From positions 1-46,532 of the forward strand of contig CANIID010000006.1 in assembly GCA_947467315.1 (NCBI GenBank): a stretch of DNA of 46,532 nucleotides. Reading direction: 5' to 3'. Below the pieces are notes generated by a model. The model was not told the DNA's origin and ran no database searches. It saw nothing but the letters and a program-made list of their open reading frames with translations. The position numbers and the translations under genes are program-made. Below are positions 28,027 to 36,916 of this stretch, one piece after another; within the stretch, counting starts at the first letter, position 1; every line of letters begins with the position of its first letter. The DNA is from Betaproteobacteria bacterium (GTDB lineage Bacteria; Pseudomonadota; Gammaproteobacteria; Burkholderiales; SG8-41).

Positions 28027-30237
28027 TCAGGCTGCGCAGTAAATCGGGACGGCGCAGCAGCGGGCTGTCGGCGGCGTCGCGCCGCCGAGTGTCACATGAT
28101 TGCCGCCGCCGGTGCCGGTATGGCGGCCATCCAGCATAAATTTTTCGGCGCCCAGCCGCGCCTGCCGCGCTTCTTCGTACAACGTGGTGGTGTTGGCACT
28201 AAGGGTGTCCCAATCCGCCGCGGGATGAATGTTGACTTCAATCACGCCCGGATCAGGGGTGACATTGAGCACATGGATGCGCGGATCAGAAACGGGGCCG
28301 TAGCCTTCGATGCGCACCCGCAGCGCGAGCTGTTCCGTCACGCGTTCCAGGGTTGCAATAAGGTTCAGGTAATCTTCGGCGCGTTTGAAGGGCGGCAGAA
28401 AGACATGCAGGCGCTGGTCGCGTGTTTGAATGCACAAGGCGGTGCGCACGACGTCACGCGGCGCGGGTTTTTTGGCATGGCCGCGCGTATGACGCATTTT
28501 TTCGGCGAGCGTATGCGCGTCGTGCAAATCGCCGCGTTCTTCGAATGGGTCGCGCTCGAATTCGGGTTCGATGTCTTCCGGCGGCCGTTCGGGCAGCGAT
28601 GCCAGCGGCAGGCGGTTGCCCAGCGCCGAATCGCCAAACAGCAGATAAAGCCGATCGCGCTTGAGCGGCCAGGGCGAGCTTTGCCATTCGGTTTCGGCGG
28701 TGGCGTGCGGCGTGTCTTCGCGCGCTTTGAGCGGCAGCACGAATCCGGCGGGTGTGGCCGCGCCGCGCTCGAGAGCGCGCCGCAGGCGGGTGCGTTCGTC
28801 GGCTTCCTTGAACGGCACGGTCAGCGGATCGATATTGACCGGCAGTTTGCCTTCGGTGGAAATCAGCAGCAGCGGATCTTCATAGGCGTCGATAATCAGA
28901 TTGCGATCAATACCCAGTGCATCGGCGATAGCCTGTGCAAAGCGTTTGGCGTCTTCGACCGTGGCACTGGCGGGCGAGGCGTCGGCGGCGATGAGTGCGG
29001 GATTCTTCCATACCGGTTTGCCGTCGCGGCGCCAGTGCAGACCCAGCGCCCAGCGCGGCAGCGGTTCGCCGGGATACCATTTGCCCTGACCATAAAACAC
29101 CAGTGCGCCGGGTGAGAAGCGCGCCTTCAACCGCCACGCCAGTTGCTCCGCAAGCGCCCATTTTTCCGGCGAGAGCGCGGTGTAATTCCACTCGTCGCCA
29201 TCCATGTCGTCGATCGACACGAAGGTCGGCTCGCCGCCCTGCGTGAGGCGCACGTCACCTGCCAGTAATTCGGCGTCCACCTGTTTGCCCAGACGATCGA
29301 TATCCGTCCACTGTGTTGCCGTATACGGTTTAGTGACGCGCGGGTCTTCATGGATGCGCGTGACCGACATGTTGAATTCAAACTGCGTCTCGCACGGATC
29401 GACCGCGCCGATGATGGCGGCGGCGCTGGCCGGCGATGGGGTGCAGGCGAGCGGTATATGCCCTTCGCCAGCCAAGAGCCCGGACGTCGGATCCAGGCCG
29501 ACCCAGCCCGCGCCGGGGATATACGCCTCTGCCCAGGCGTGCAGATCGGTGAAGTCATGCGCGGGGCCTGCCGGGCCGTTGAGCGCTTTCACGTCGGCGG
29601 TGAGCTGTATGAGATAGCCCGACACAAATCGCGCCGCCACCCCGCAGTGGCGCAGCAGTTGCACCAGCAGCCAGCCCGAGTCACGACACGAGCCGCTGGC
29701 CAGTGCGAGCGTTTGCTCGCCCGTTTGCACGCCGGGCGCCATCCTGACTAAGTATTTGATTTTGTGTGATAATTTTTGGTTTATCGCCACCAGAAAATCA
29801 ATCGTGTTGCCACCGTCACGCCAGTGTTGCGCACGAAACTCGGCCAGCCATTGCGTCAGCAGCGGGCCGCGTTCTTCAATCGACAGATACGGCGTAAGGT
29901 CTTTTGCCAGATCATCGCGATAGCTAAACGGAAAGTGATCGGCATGACTCTCCATGAAAAAATCGAACGGGTTCACCACCGTCATGTCGGCGACCAGATC
30001 AACGGTGATTTCCAGTTCGCGCGCCTTTTCGGGGAACACGAAGCGCGCGATGTAATTGCCGAAAATATCCTGCTGCCAGTTGATGAAATGCTGTTCCGGC
30101 TTGACGTTCAGCGAATACGACAGCACCGGCGTGCGGCAATGCGGCGCCGGGCGCAGGCGGATTTCGTGAGCGGACAGCGTGACCGCGCGGTCGTAGCGGT
30201 AGCGCGTCAGGTGATGCAGTGCGACCTGGGTACTCAT
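28027..30237 (-). CDS. Transglutaminase family protein with DUF2126, N-terminal part (frameshifted gene)
   Basis: 736 residues. The N-terminal transglutaminase-associated domain starts [20 protein letters not shown]. The cysteine-protease-like core has Cys184 ([10 protein letters not shown]), His233 (DLHAWAEA) and Asp249 (GLDPTSG), the classic triad. The large DUF2126 region follows: [45 protein letters not shown] and [13 protein letters not shown], up to [15 protein letters not shown]. After that the last ~14 residues are out of frame. Such proteins occur beside alpha-E and ATP-grasp genes and are predicted to cleave or transfer peptide bonds in a peptide-tagging or modification system (published genomic inference, substrate unknown). 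The gene follows Anbu-1 by 42 nt in the same operon. Confidence 0.88.
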   Translation of the reverse strand: MSTQVALHHLTRYRYDRAVTLSAHEIRLRPAPHCRTPVLSYSLNVKPEQHFINWQQDIFGNYIARFVFPEKARELEITVDLVADMTVVNPFDFFMESHADHFPFSYRDDLAKDLTPYLSIEERGPLLTQWLAEFRAQHWRDGGNTIDFLVAINQKLSHKIKYLVRMAPGVQTGEQTLALASGSCRDSGWLLVQLLRHCGVAARFVSGYLIQLTADVKALNGPAGPAHDFTDLHAWAEAYIPGAGWVGLDPTSGLLAGEGHIPLACTPSPASAAAIIGAVDPCETQFEFNMSVTRIHEDPRVTKPYTATQWTDIDRLGKQVDAELLAGDVRLTQGGEPTFVSIDDMDGDEWNYTALSPEKWALAEQLAWRLKARFSPGALVFYGQGKWYPGEPLPRWALGLHWRRDGKPVWKNPALIAADASPASATVEDAKRFAQAIADALGIDRNLIIDAYEDPLLLISTEGKLPVNIDPLTVPFKEADERTRLRRALERGAATPAGFVLPLKAREDTPHATAETEWQSSPWPLKRDRLYLLFGDSALGNRLPLASLPERPPEDIEPEFERDPFEERGDLHDAHTLAEKMRHTRGHAKKPAPRDVVRTALCIQTRDQRLHVFLPPFKRAEDYLNLIATLERVTEQLALRVRIEGYGPVSDPRIHVLNVTPDPGVIEVNIHPAADWDTLSANTTTLYEEARQARLGAEKFMLDGRHTGTGGGNHVTLGGATPPTARCCAVPIYCAA

Positions 30238-30279
30238 TGGGGCCTTGGCCGAAGGGGCAGCGTGTTAAGCGGCAGGACG

Positions 30280-31035
30280 CTAATCTGCATCAGGCCTGCC
30301 GTCGCCGTTCCAGTCGGGATTGGGCAGTTGCGCGAACACGCGGCGCAAGCCCTCGCCCCACTCGGTGTGGATCATCCTGAAATAGGCATCGGATTCGTCG
30401 ATGCGCCGCTGCACGCGCACCGTGAGGCTGTTGTTGTCGTAGATCACGATGTCGATGGGCAAACCGACTGAAATATTGCTACGCATGGTCGAATCAAACG
30501 ACACCAGCACGCACTTGGCGGCTTCCATCAACTGCGTGTCGCGTTTGATCACGCGGTCGATGACGGGCTTGCCGTACTTGCTCTCGCCGATCTGGAAATA
30601 CGGCATTTCCGGCGCGGCTTCGATGAAATTGCCTTCGCTGTAAATGTTAAACAAACGCTGCGGCTCGCCGCGAATCTGTCCGCCGACGATGAAGGACGCG
30701 CCGGCGTCGATGTTGTTCTGCTGCAAATAAGGACCATCGCGGCGGCGTACTTCGCGCAGCGCGTTGCCGACCAGACCGGCGACTTCAAACATCGACGACG
30801 CGGTGTGCACGGTTTTGTTGGCGTCGCTTGCGCGCGACTGGTGTTCGAGCAGATTGATGGCGCTCTGCGTAACCGACAGGTTGCCCGAACTCATGATGAC
30901 GATCAGGCGTTCGCCCGCCTGTGCGATCACGTGCATTTTGCGGAAAGTGGCGATCTGATCGACGCCGGCATTGGTGCGCGAGTCGGAGGCGAATACCATG
31001 CCGGCATCCAGCATAAGAGCAACACAGTAGGTCAT
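30280..31035 (-). CDS. Anbu, bacterial proteasome homolog (Ntn hydrolase), copy 1
   Basis: 251 residues. The start MTYCVALMLDAGMVFASDSRTNAG exposes Thr1 after Met removal, and counting from Thr1 gives Asp17 and Lys32, the expected catalytic set for the proteasome-like fold. Further blocks are SSGNLSVTQSAINLL, RDGPYLQQNNIDAGASFIVGGQI, YFQIGESKYGKPVIDRVI and CVLVSFDSTMRSNISVGLPID. Anbu (COG3484) forms self-compartmentalising or helical assemblies and is typically encoded with alpha-E, ATP-grasp and transglutaminase genes, exactly as here. The C-terminus ends in a short acidic tail (NGDGRPDAD) absent from copy 2. Physiological substrate unknown. Confidence 0.92.
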   Translation of the reverse strand: MTYCVALMLDAGMVFASDSRTNAGVDQIATFRKMHVIAQAGERLIVIMSSGNLSVTQSAINLLEHQSRASDANKTVHTASSMFEVAGLVGNALREVRRRDGPYLQQNNIDAGASFIVGGQIRGEPQRLFNIYSEGNFIEAAPEMPYFQIGESKYGKPVIDRVIKRDTQLMEAAKCVLVSFDSTMRSNISVGLPIDIVIYDNNSLTVRVQRRIDESDAYFRMIHTEWGEGLRRVFAQLPNPDWNGDGRPDAD

Positions 31036-31164
31036 GGGCGTGCTTCAGTTTCCTGGATTCGTGGATTCAATGCGGGAGATTAGCCGGTAAAGCTTAGTGT
31101 AAAGGCAGCATCATGACAAGTTGCAAGCCTGTGTCGCGAGTCTGTGTGGTATCGGCCCTGCGTC

Positions 31165-32145
31165 TCATGGCATCACCTGCTGCTGGGTATAGACCGGCAC
31201 CAGAAAATCGCGATTGATTTCGGTCGTCAACAACATCAGCTTGCCGAGAAATGCCATCAGGTATTCATGCAGTCCCAGCGCGATGATTTGTTCGGTGCGC
31301 CCGTAATGCAGTTGCGCGTGCAGTTCACCGGCGAGCCGTTCGGCCTCGAGAGATGAATCGTCGCAGATTACCTTGAGAATGTCGTAGATGTCGTTCATAC
31401 AGGCGTGCAGCGAGCGCGGCACGTCGTCGCGCAACACCAGCAACTCAGTCACCTTGGTCGGCGTGATCAGATCGCGATATACCTTGCGGTAAGCATCGAA
31501 CGCGGAGAGCGAACGCAGCAGCGCTCCCCACTGATAATAGTCGACCGCGCCGCCCACGTCCGCCGCGCTCGGCAGCAGCGTGTGGTATTTGACATCCAGC
31601 AGGCGCGCGGTGTTATCGGCGCGTTCAATAAAGGTGCCGAGGCGGATGAAGTTGTAACCCTCGTCGCGCAGCATGGTGCCGAAGGTGACGCCGCGAAACT
31701 GATGCGAACGTATCTTCACCCATTCGAAAAATTCACCGATGCCACCAGCCTGCAACCGGTCATGGTCCTGATTGCGCATTTCCAGCCAGGTCGCGTTGAT
31801 GTCCTCGTACATCTCGGACGTGATGGCGCCGCGCACGGTGCGGGCGTTCTCGCGCGCCGACTGTACGCACGAATACAGGCTCGACGGGTTGGCCGGGTCA
31901 AGTACCATGAATCGCAACACCTGATCCGGCGACAACGGGCCGGGATAACGCTCGTAATAATTGCTGGCGAGTCCATTGATAATCAGCGGCAGTGCCCACG
32001 GCTCCGCCCACGATTGTTCGGTTTCATGGATGCGATAGGGCAGCAGTGACATGCGGTGCGTCACATCGAGCAGGCGCGCCGTATTTTCGGCGCGCTCGAT
32101 GTGGCGCGACATCCAGTAGAGGTTATTCGCGGCGCGCGATAGCAT
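31165..32145 (-). CDS. Alpha-E domain-containing protein
   Basis: 326 residues, all-helical by composition. MLSRAANNLYWMSRHIERAENTARLLDVTH, CVQSARENARTVRGAITSEMYEDINATW, GYNFIRLGTFIERADNTARLLDVKY and DYYQWGALLRSLSAFDAYRKVY are the duplicated Alpha-E (COG2307) signature, with two internal IERA(E/D)NTARLLDV repeats about 165 residues apart. The function is unknown. The family is nearly always encoded with the circularly permuted ATP-grasp enzyme and transglutaminases. It starts 2 nt after the stop of the ATP-grasp gene, indicating coupled translation. Confidence 0.93.
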   Translation of the reverse strand: MLSRAANNLYWMSRHIERAENTARLLDVTHRMSLLPYRIHETEQSWAEPWALPLIINGLASNYYERYPGPLSPDQVLRFMVLDPANPSSLYSCVQSARENARTVRGAITSEMYEDINATWLEMRNQDHDRLQAGGIGEFFEWVKIRSHQFRGVTFGTMLRDEGYNFIRLGTFIERADNTARLLDVKYHTLLPSAADVGGAVDYYQWGALLRSLSAFDAYRKVYRDLITPTKVTELLVLRDDVPRSLHACMNDIYDILKVICDDSSLEAERLAGELHAQLHYGRTEQIIALGLHEYLMAFLGKLMLLTTEINRDFLVPVYTQQQVMP

Positions 32146-32147
32146 GG

Positions 32148-33566
32148 TTATTCCTCAAGCACCCAGGTGTCCTTGGTGCCGCCGCCTTGCGACGAGTTCA
32201 CCACCAGCGACCCTTCGCGCAGCGCCACCCGCGTCAGCCCGCCCGGCACCAACGTCACCGTTTTTCCGGAGAGCACGTACGGCCGCAGATCGACATGACG
32301 CGGCACGATGCTTGAATCGCAGAACGTGGGGCAGGTGGACAGCGCCAGCGTGGGTTGTGCGATGTAGTTTGCCGGGCTGTGGAGTATACGTTCCCGAAAA
32401 TCGGCGATCTGCTGCGTGGTGGATGCCGGCCCCACCAGCATGCCGTAGCCGCCTGATCCTTGCACCTCTTTCACCACCAGTTCGGGCAGGTGTGCCAGCA
32501 CGTATTTCAGATCATCGGAGCGGTCGAGGCGCCACGTCGGCACATTGTTGATGATAGGTTCTTCACCGAGATAAAAACGGATCATCTCCGGCACGTAGAT
32601 GTAGGTGGATTTGTCGTCGGCGACGCCGGAGCCGATGGCGTTGGCCAGCGTCACGTTGCCCGCCTTGTACGCGGCGAACAGCCCCGGCACGCCCAGCGCG
32701 GAATCAGCGCGAAACGCCAGCGGGTCGAGAAAATCATCATCGATGCGGCGGTAAATGACATCCACGCGCTGCGGCCCGCGCGTGGTGCGCATGTAGACGC
32801 GGTTGTTGGTGACCGACAGGTCGAGGCCTTCCACCAGTTCAACGCCCATTTGTTGCGCGAGAAAGGCGTGCTCGAAGTACGCGCTGTTATAGCTTCCCGG
32901 CGTCAGCACCACCACGGTCGGGTTGGTCACGCCCGCGGGCGCCACGGCGCGCAGGTTGTCGAGCAGCACATCGGTGTAATGCTCGACTGGCGCCACCGGC
33001 ACGGCGGCAAACAGTTCCGGAAACAGCCGCATCATCATCTTGCGGTTTTCCAGCATGTACGACACGCCCGACGGCGTGCGCAAATTATCTTCGAGCACGT
33101 AAAACTGATCCTGCCCGGTTTTCACAATATCGATACCGGCCACATGCACATACACATCGCCGGGCACCTGAAAGCCGCGCATTTCCGGACGATAGAGCTT
33201 ATTGCCGAGTATCTGCTGCGCCGGAATCACACCGGCCTTGATGATTTCCTGATCGTGATAGATGTCTTTTAAAAAAGCATTCAGCGCGCGCACGCGCTGG
33301 CAAGCGCCATTGGAAACGGTCTTCCAGGCGGCCTTGCGTATGATGCGCGGGATGATATCGAACGGAATGGAGCGTTCGACGCCGCCTTCATCGCCATAGA
33401 CGGCAAAGGTAATGCCCAGCCGCGTGAACAGCGTGTCCGCTTCGCGCTGCTTTTGCAACAGGTAATCCATCGGCTTGCCGTCCAGCCACTGCGCGTACGA
33501 CTTGTAGTGCGCATGCACCGCGCCATCCGCGCGATACATCTCGTTGTAGCTGACTGGCTTGTTCAC
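32148..33566 (-). CDS. Circularly permuted type 2 ATP-grasp protein
   Basis: 472 residues from a GTG at 33566 (GGGG upstream). YNEMYRADGAVHAHYK, LGITFAVYGDEGGVERSIPFDIIPR, FLKDIYHDQEIIKAGVIPA, DIVKTGQDQFYVLEDNLRTPSGVSYMLENR, YIYVPEMIRFYLGEEPIINNV and VKEVQGSGGYGMLVGP identify COG2308. It is predicted to form amide or peptide-like bonds with ATP (family-level inference). It is the first gene of the minus-strand unit ATP-grasp, alpha-E, Anbu-1, transglutaminase/DUF2126, and is divergent from Anbu-2. Confidence 0.93.
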   Translation of the reverse strand: MNKPVSYNEMYRADGAVHAHYKSYAQWLDGKPMDYLLQKQREADTLFTRLGITFAVYGDEGGVERSIPFDIIPRIIRKAAWKTVSNGACQRVRALNAFLKDIYHDQEIIKAGVIPAQQILGNKLYRPEMRGFQVPGDVYVHVAGIDIVKTGQDQFYVLEDNLRTPSGVSYMLENRKMMMRLFPELFAAVPVAPVEHYTDVLLDNLRAVAPAGVTNPTVVVLTPGSYNSAYFEHAFLAQQMGVELVEGLDLSVTNNRVYMRTTRGPQRVDVIYRRIDDDFLDPLAFRADSALGVPGLFAAYKAGNVTLANAIGSGVADDKSTYIYVPEMIRFYLGEEPIINNVPTWRLDRSDDLKYVLAHLPELVVKEVQGSGGYGMLVGPASTTQQIADFRERILHSPANYIAQPTLALSTCPTFCDSSIVPRHVDLRPYVLSGKTVTLVPGGLTRVALREGSLVVNSSQGGGTKDTWVLEE

Positions 33567-33655
33567 GGCGCTGCCCCAAAGTTAAGCTGAACGCGTTCCA
33601 AGGATGGATATCAGCAATCACTGTGCCACAGCCGTTTCGCTGCACGCATAATAAT

Positions 33656-33693
33656 TTTAACTATTTGTTTTTAAAGGTAAATATTTTGTGATG
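33656..33693 (+). repeat. AT-rich dispersed repeat, copy f
   Basis: TTTAACTATTTGTTTTTAAA then GGTAAATATTTTGTGATG. It lies in the divergent promoter region between the ATP-grasp gene and Anbu-2. Confidence 0.55.
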
Positions 33694-33850
33694 TGGCGTG
33701 ACGCGCCATGCGTTCTGCGGGTGCCGCTCGTGCGCAAGCACCACTTTGATCGCTGCGAAAACGATACGCCCAGCAACGGTGCATGATCGGCATCGCTGGC
33801 CGGGCAAGTGTGCTGCGGTAAGATGCGCCTTTGCCGATGCGGATTTTTTC

Positions 33851-34591
33851 ATGACTTATTGCGTAGCAGCCCTGACGGATCAGGGTATCGTTTTTGCTTC
33901 TGATTCCCGCACCAATGCGGGCGTGGATCACCTGGCTACCTACAGCAAGATGACCGTATTTGACGCGCCCAATGATCGCGTGGTGGTGTTGCTTGGGGCG
34001 GGAAATCTCGCATCGACACAAAGTGTGATCAGCCTGCTTAAACTGCGCATGAAAAGCGAGCAGGGTGAAGTGAACGCCAATGGAATGCTGGGGCTGCGCA
34101 GTCTTTACGACATCGCTACGCTGGTCGGCGATACCGTGCGTGAAGTGATTGTGCGGGACGGGCCATCGCTGACGCAGCAGAACATCGATCCCGGCTGTAC
34201 CTTTATTCTCGGCGGCCAGATCAACGGTAAATCGCAGCGCCTGTTCCATATTTATCCGCAGGGCAATTTTATCGAATCCAGCGTGGATACCAATTTTTTC
34301 CAGATTGGTGAAACCAAATACGGCAAACCCATCATCGACCGTGTGGTCAAATACGATACTTCGCTGAAGGATGCCGCCAAGTGCCTGTTGGTATCGTTCA
34401 ATTCCACCATGCGCAGCAATTTGTCGGTGGGACTGCCGATCGATCTGCTGGTGTATGAGAAAGACGCGTTGCGGGTGACGCTGCGGCGGCGATTTGTGGA
34501 GGATGATGCCTACTACGCCGAGATCGGTCGCTTCTGGTCCAAAGGGTTGCAGCGCGTGTTCGCCGAGGCGCCGGACGTGCCGTGGGATTGA
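33851..34591 (+). CDS. Anbu, bacterial proteasome homolog (Ntn hydrolase), copy 2
   Basis: 246 residues from ATG 33851, where the homology begins; the open frame to 33698 is not used because Thr must follow the initiator Met. MTYCVAALTDQGIVFASDSRTNAG keeps Thr1, Asp17 and Lys32. Other blocks parallel copy 1: LLGAGNLASTQSVISLL, QQNIDPGCTFILGGQING, FFQIGETKYGKPIIDRVV, CLLVSFNSTMRSNLSVGLPIDLLVY. Identity to copy 1 is about half by eye. It is encoded on the opposite strand from the rest of the Anbu operon, with 284 bp between the divergent starts. Two active-site-intact paralogs could form separate or mixed rings (inference). Confidence 0.92.
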   Translation: MTYCVAALTDQGIVFASDSRTNAGVDHLATYSKMTVFDAPNDRVVVLLGAGNLASTQSVISLLKLRMKSEQGEVNANGMLGLRSLYDIATLVGDTVREVIVRDGPSLTQQNIDPGCTFILGGQINGKSQRLFHIYPQGNFIESSVDTNFFQIGETKYGKPIIDRVVKYDTSLKDAAKCLLVSFNSTMRSNLSVGLPIDLLVYEKDALRVTLRRRFVEDDAYYAEIGRFWSKGLQRVFAEAPDVPWD

Positions 34592-34649
34592 TGACGGCCG
34601 TTGTCTGCTGGTTTCTGTTTACATTTTCAATTTAACGATTACCCTGAGC

Positions 34650-35903
34650 ATGCCGATGCCCGATACTGTTGCCCGAAACGCCAATTCATCCAGGCCGCAT
34701 GCGCGCCGTTCTTTTGCCGATGTCGATTACGACGAGGCCATGCGCCGCGCAAAAGCGATGATTCCCTTTCTCAAGGAGCACGCCGCCGCGCAGGAAGCCG
34801 CCACGCACATGACCGACACCGTGAAAAACGCGTTTCACGAAAACGGTTTGTTCCGCTACATGCAGCCCAAGCACTGGGGCGGGATGGAACTGCCGTATGT
34901 GTCGATGGTGGAGTTAAATTACATACTGGCGCAGGGCGATGCGTCGGCGGCGTGGACATTCACCAATCTCGGTGGCCATCACCGGCTGCTGTCGTTGTGG
35001 CCGATGCAGTGCCAGGAAGAAATCTGGGGCGAAGATCCTGACATGGGCATCGCCTCGGGCATTGCGTATTTTCAGGGGCGCGGGCGGCGTGTGGACGGCG
35101 GGATCGAGCTTTCCGGCAAGTGGGGCTTTTCGTCGGGCGTAGATGTCAGTCAATGGAATATGCTGGCGTGCGTGGTGTACGACGGCGATGGTGACAACGC
35201 CAAGCCGGTGGATTGGGTGATGAACATGGTGCCCAGAAGCGACTATGAAATCATCGACGATTGGCAAACACTGGGCATGCGCGGCACCGGCAGTCGCTCG
35301 GTGCGCTGCGACAAGGTGTTCGTGCCGGCGCATCGCGTGTGCTCGATGGCGGTGGGGCTGCCGGGGCATGAATTCGCTGGTTTGAAAGTGCATACCAATC
35401 CGATTTACCGCATACCGCTGTCGGGCTTTGGCGGCTACGGCATCGGCGGCTGCATGATCGGCAACGCCCAGGGCGCGCTCGACGAAACCATTGAGTATGT
35501 GAAGGCGCGCAGCACCAGTTACACCGGCGCGAAGATGCGCGATTTTCAATCGGTGCAGCACCGCGTGGCGATGGCCGCAGGCAAGATCGACGCCGCGCGC
35601 CATTGGTTGCGTCACGATTGCATCGAAGCCAACGAGGTCGTCAACGCCGGCGGCACGTTCGACACACTGACCAAAATAAAATATCGCCGCAACGCCGCGA
35701 TGGCGGTAAAGATGGTGACCGAGGCCGTGGACATCCTGCATGAAATGATGGGCGCCAACGGCATTTACGACAGCGCAAGCTTGCAGCGCCGTTTCCGCGA
35801 CGCGCATGCGGCGGCGGGCCACATCAACTTCAGCATGGATACGCAACTGCCAACATGGGGGCTGGTGGCCATGGGCGGTGAATTTAAAAGCCCGACGTTT
35901 TGA
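34650..35903 (+). CDS. Acyl-CoA dehydrogenase-fold flavin-dependent monooxygenase (HpaB/HsaA-type, group D)
   Basis: About 417 residues from ATG 34650 (MPMPDTVA; ATG 34656 is also possible). The fold is that of acyl-CoA dehydrogenases: helical N-terminus with ENGLFRYMQPKHWGGMELPYVSMVEL, then GDASAAWTFTNLGGHHRLL, LSGKWGFSSGVDVSQWNML, WQTLGMRGTGSRSVRCDKVFVPAHRV and a C-terminal helical bundle. The absence of the acyl-CoA dehydrogenase catalytic-glutamate context and the GMRGTGS block suggest the oxygenase component of two-component monooxygenases, which use reduced flavin from a partner reductase. No reductase gene is adjacent. A Bug receptor and the second UGSC cassette follow on the same strand. 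Confidence 0.8.
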   Translation: MPMPDTVARNANSSRPHARRSFADVDYDEAMRRAKAMIPFLKEHAAAQEAATHMTDTVKNAFHENGLFRYMQPKHWGGMELPYVSMVELNYILAQGDASAAWTFTNLGGHHRLLSLWPMQCQEEIWGEDPDMGIASGIAYFQGRGRRVDGGIELSGKWGFSSGVDVSQWNMLACVVYDGDGDNAKPVDWVMNMVPRSDYEIIDDWQTLGMRGTGSRSVRCDKVFVPAHRVCSMAVGLPGHEFAGLKVHTNPIYRIPLSGFGGYGIGGCMIGNAQGALDETIEYVKARSTSYTGAKMRDFQSVQHRVAMAAGKIDAARHWLRHDCIEANEVVNAGGTFDTLTKIKYRRNAAMAVKMVTEAVDILHEMMGANGIYDSASLQRRFRDAHAAAGHINFSMDTQLPTWGLVAMGGEFKSPTF

Positions 35904-35905
35904 GT

Positions 35906-35941
35906 GTAAGTATATGTATTTATTGAATAAATTATTATCGG
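35906..35941 (+). repeat. AT-rich dispersed repeat, copy g
   Basis: Positions 35907-35926 (TAAGTATATGTATTTATTGA) agree at 19 of 20 bases with the reverse complement of 44573-44592. It provides the ATG and first signal-peptide codons of Bug-6. Confidence 0.7.
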
Positions 35942-36888
35942 GTTTGTGCGCGCTAAGTTGCGCTGCGCCGTTTGCGGCGCACGCCGCCGACACCTATCCG
36001 GTGCGTTCGGTGCGCGTGCTCATTCCGTTTCCGCCGGCGGGCGCGGGCGATATTCTGGGCCGCATGTTGTCGGCGCGACTGACGGAAACCTTCGGGCAGC
36101 AATTCGTCAATGACAACCGGCCGGGCGGCGGCAATGTCATCGCGACGGAACTCGCGGCGCGCGCGAACCCGGATGGCCACACGCTTTATCTGGCGAGCGC
36201 CACGCACGCGATCAACCCGGCGTTGCTCAAGAAGCTGCCGTACGATTCGATCCGGGATTTTTCGTTTATCACGCTGCTGGCGGATTCGCCGTTGCTGTGC
36301 GTGGCGTCTCCGGGATTGGGTGCGAACAATCTGAAAGAACTCGTCGCGATTGCCAGATCCAAACCGGGACGCATCAATTACGCGTCGTCCGGCCCCGGCA
36401 CCGGCGGGCATCTTGCGGTGGAGTTGATCAAGTTCAACGCCGGCATCGACATGGTGCATGTGCCGTACAAGGGCGCAGGCCCCGCGCTCACCGACGTGAT
36501 CGGCGGGCAGTTGCAGTTCATGTGTACCAGTCCGCTGGCGGTGTTGCCGCATGTCAAAAGCGGCCGCCTGCGCGGGATGGCGATGACCAGCGCCAAGCGG
36601 TCGCGTGCCGCGCCGGAAATTCCCACCGTGGCCGAGCAGGGGTTTCCCGGCTATCAAGCCTCGTTGTGGTACCAGATGATGGCACCCGCCAATACGCCGG
36701 AGGCGATCGTGAAGCGGCTGAATACGGAAATCAACCGTGTGCTGAAGACGCCGGACTTTATCGAGCAACTCGCGGTGCAGGGCGCCGAGCCGCTCGGCGG
36801 CACGCCACAGGAAGCGCGGCGCTATACGCAGGTGGAAATCGAGCGGTGGTTGAATTTGATCAAGAAAACGAATATTGCACCGCAGTGA
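35914..36888 (+). CDS. Bug/TctC-family substrate-binding protein 6
   Basis: 324 residues. The start at 35914 and the first nine residues (MYLLNKLLS) are encoded by an AT-rich repeat, and the signal peptide ends near FAAHAA. Mature domain: YPVRSVRVLIPFPPAGAGDILGR, FVNDNRPGGGNVIATELAARANPDG, YDSIRDFSFITLLADSPLLCV, NYASSGPGTGGHLAVELIK, VHVPYKGAGPALTDVIGG and ASLWYQMMAPANTPEAIV. It follows the flavin oxygenase gene by 10 nt and precedes the second UGSC gene by 28 nt, so oxygenase, receptor, UGSC protein and partner look like one operon. Confidence 0.92.
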   Translation: MYLLNKLLSGLCALSCAAPFAAHAADTYPVRSVRVLIPFPPAGAGDILGRMLSARLTETFGQQFVNDNRPGGGNVIATELAARANPDGHTLYLASATHAINPALLKKLPYDSIRDFSFITLLADSPLLCVASPGLGANNLKELVAIARSKPGRINYASSGPGTGGHLAVELIKFNAGIDMVHVPYKGAGPALTDVIGGQLQFMCTSPLAVLPHVKSGRLRGMAMTSAKRSRAAPEIPTVAEQGFPGYQASLWYQMMAPANTPEAIVKRLNTEINRVLKTPDFIEQLAVQGAEPLGGTPQEARRYTQVEIERWLNLIKKTNIAPQ

Positions 36889-36916
36889 ACAGTGCGCGAC
36901 ACACAAGGAGCACGCC

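Noticed and set aside
29748-29786. AT-rich stretch in the DUF2126 gene starting CTAAGTATTTGATTTTG, resembling the dispersed repeat
   Set aside because: It encodes residues that fit the conserved transglutaminase region ([22 protein letters not shown]), so an insertion is unlikely. It is not listed as a repeat copy.
34914-35993. Long minus-strand ORF opposite the flavin oxygenase gene
   Set aside because: Antisense shadow rich in His/Arg/Ala. The plus strand has the recognised acyl-CoA-dehydrogenase fold.
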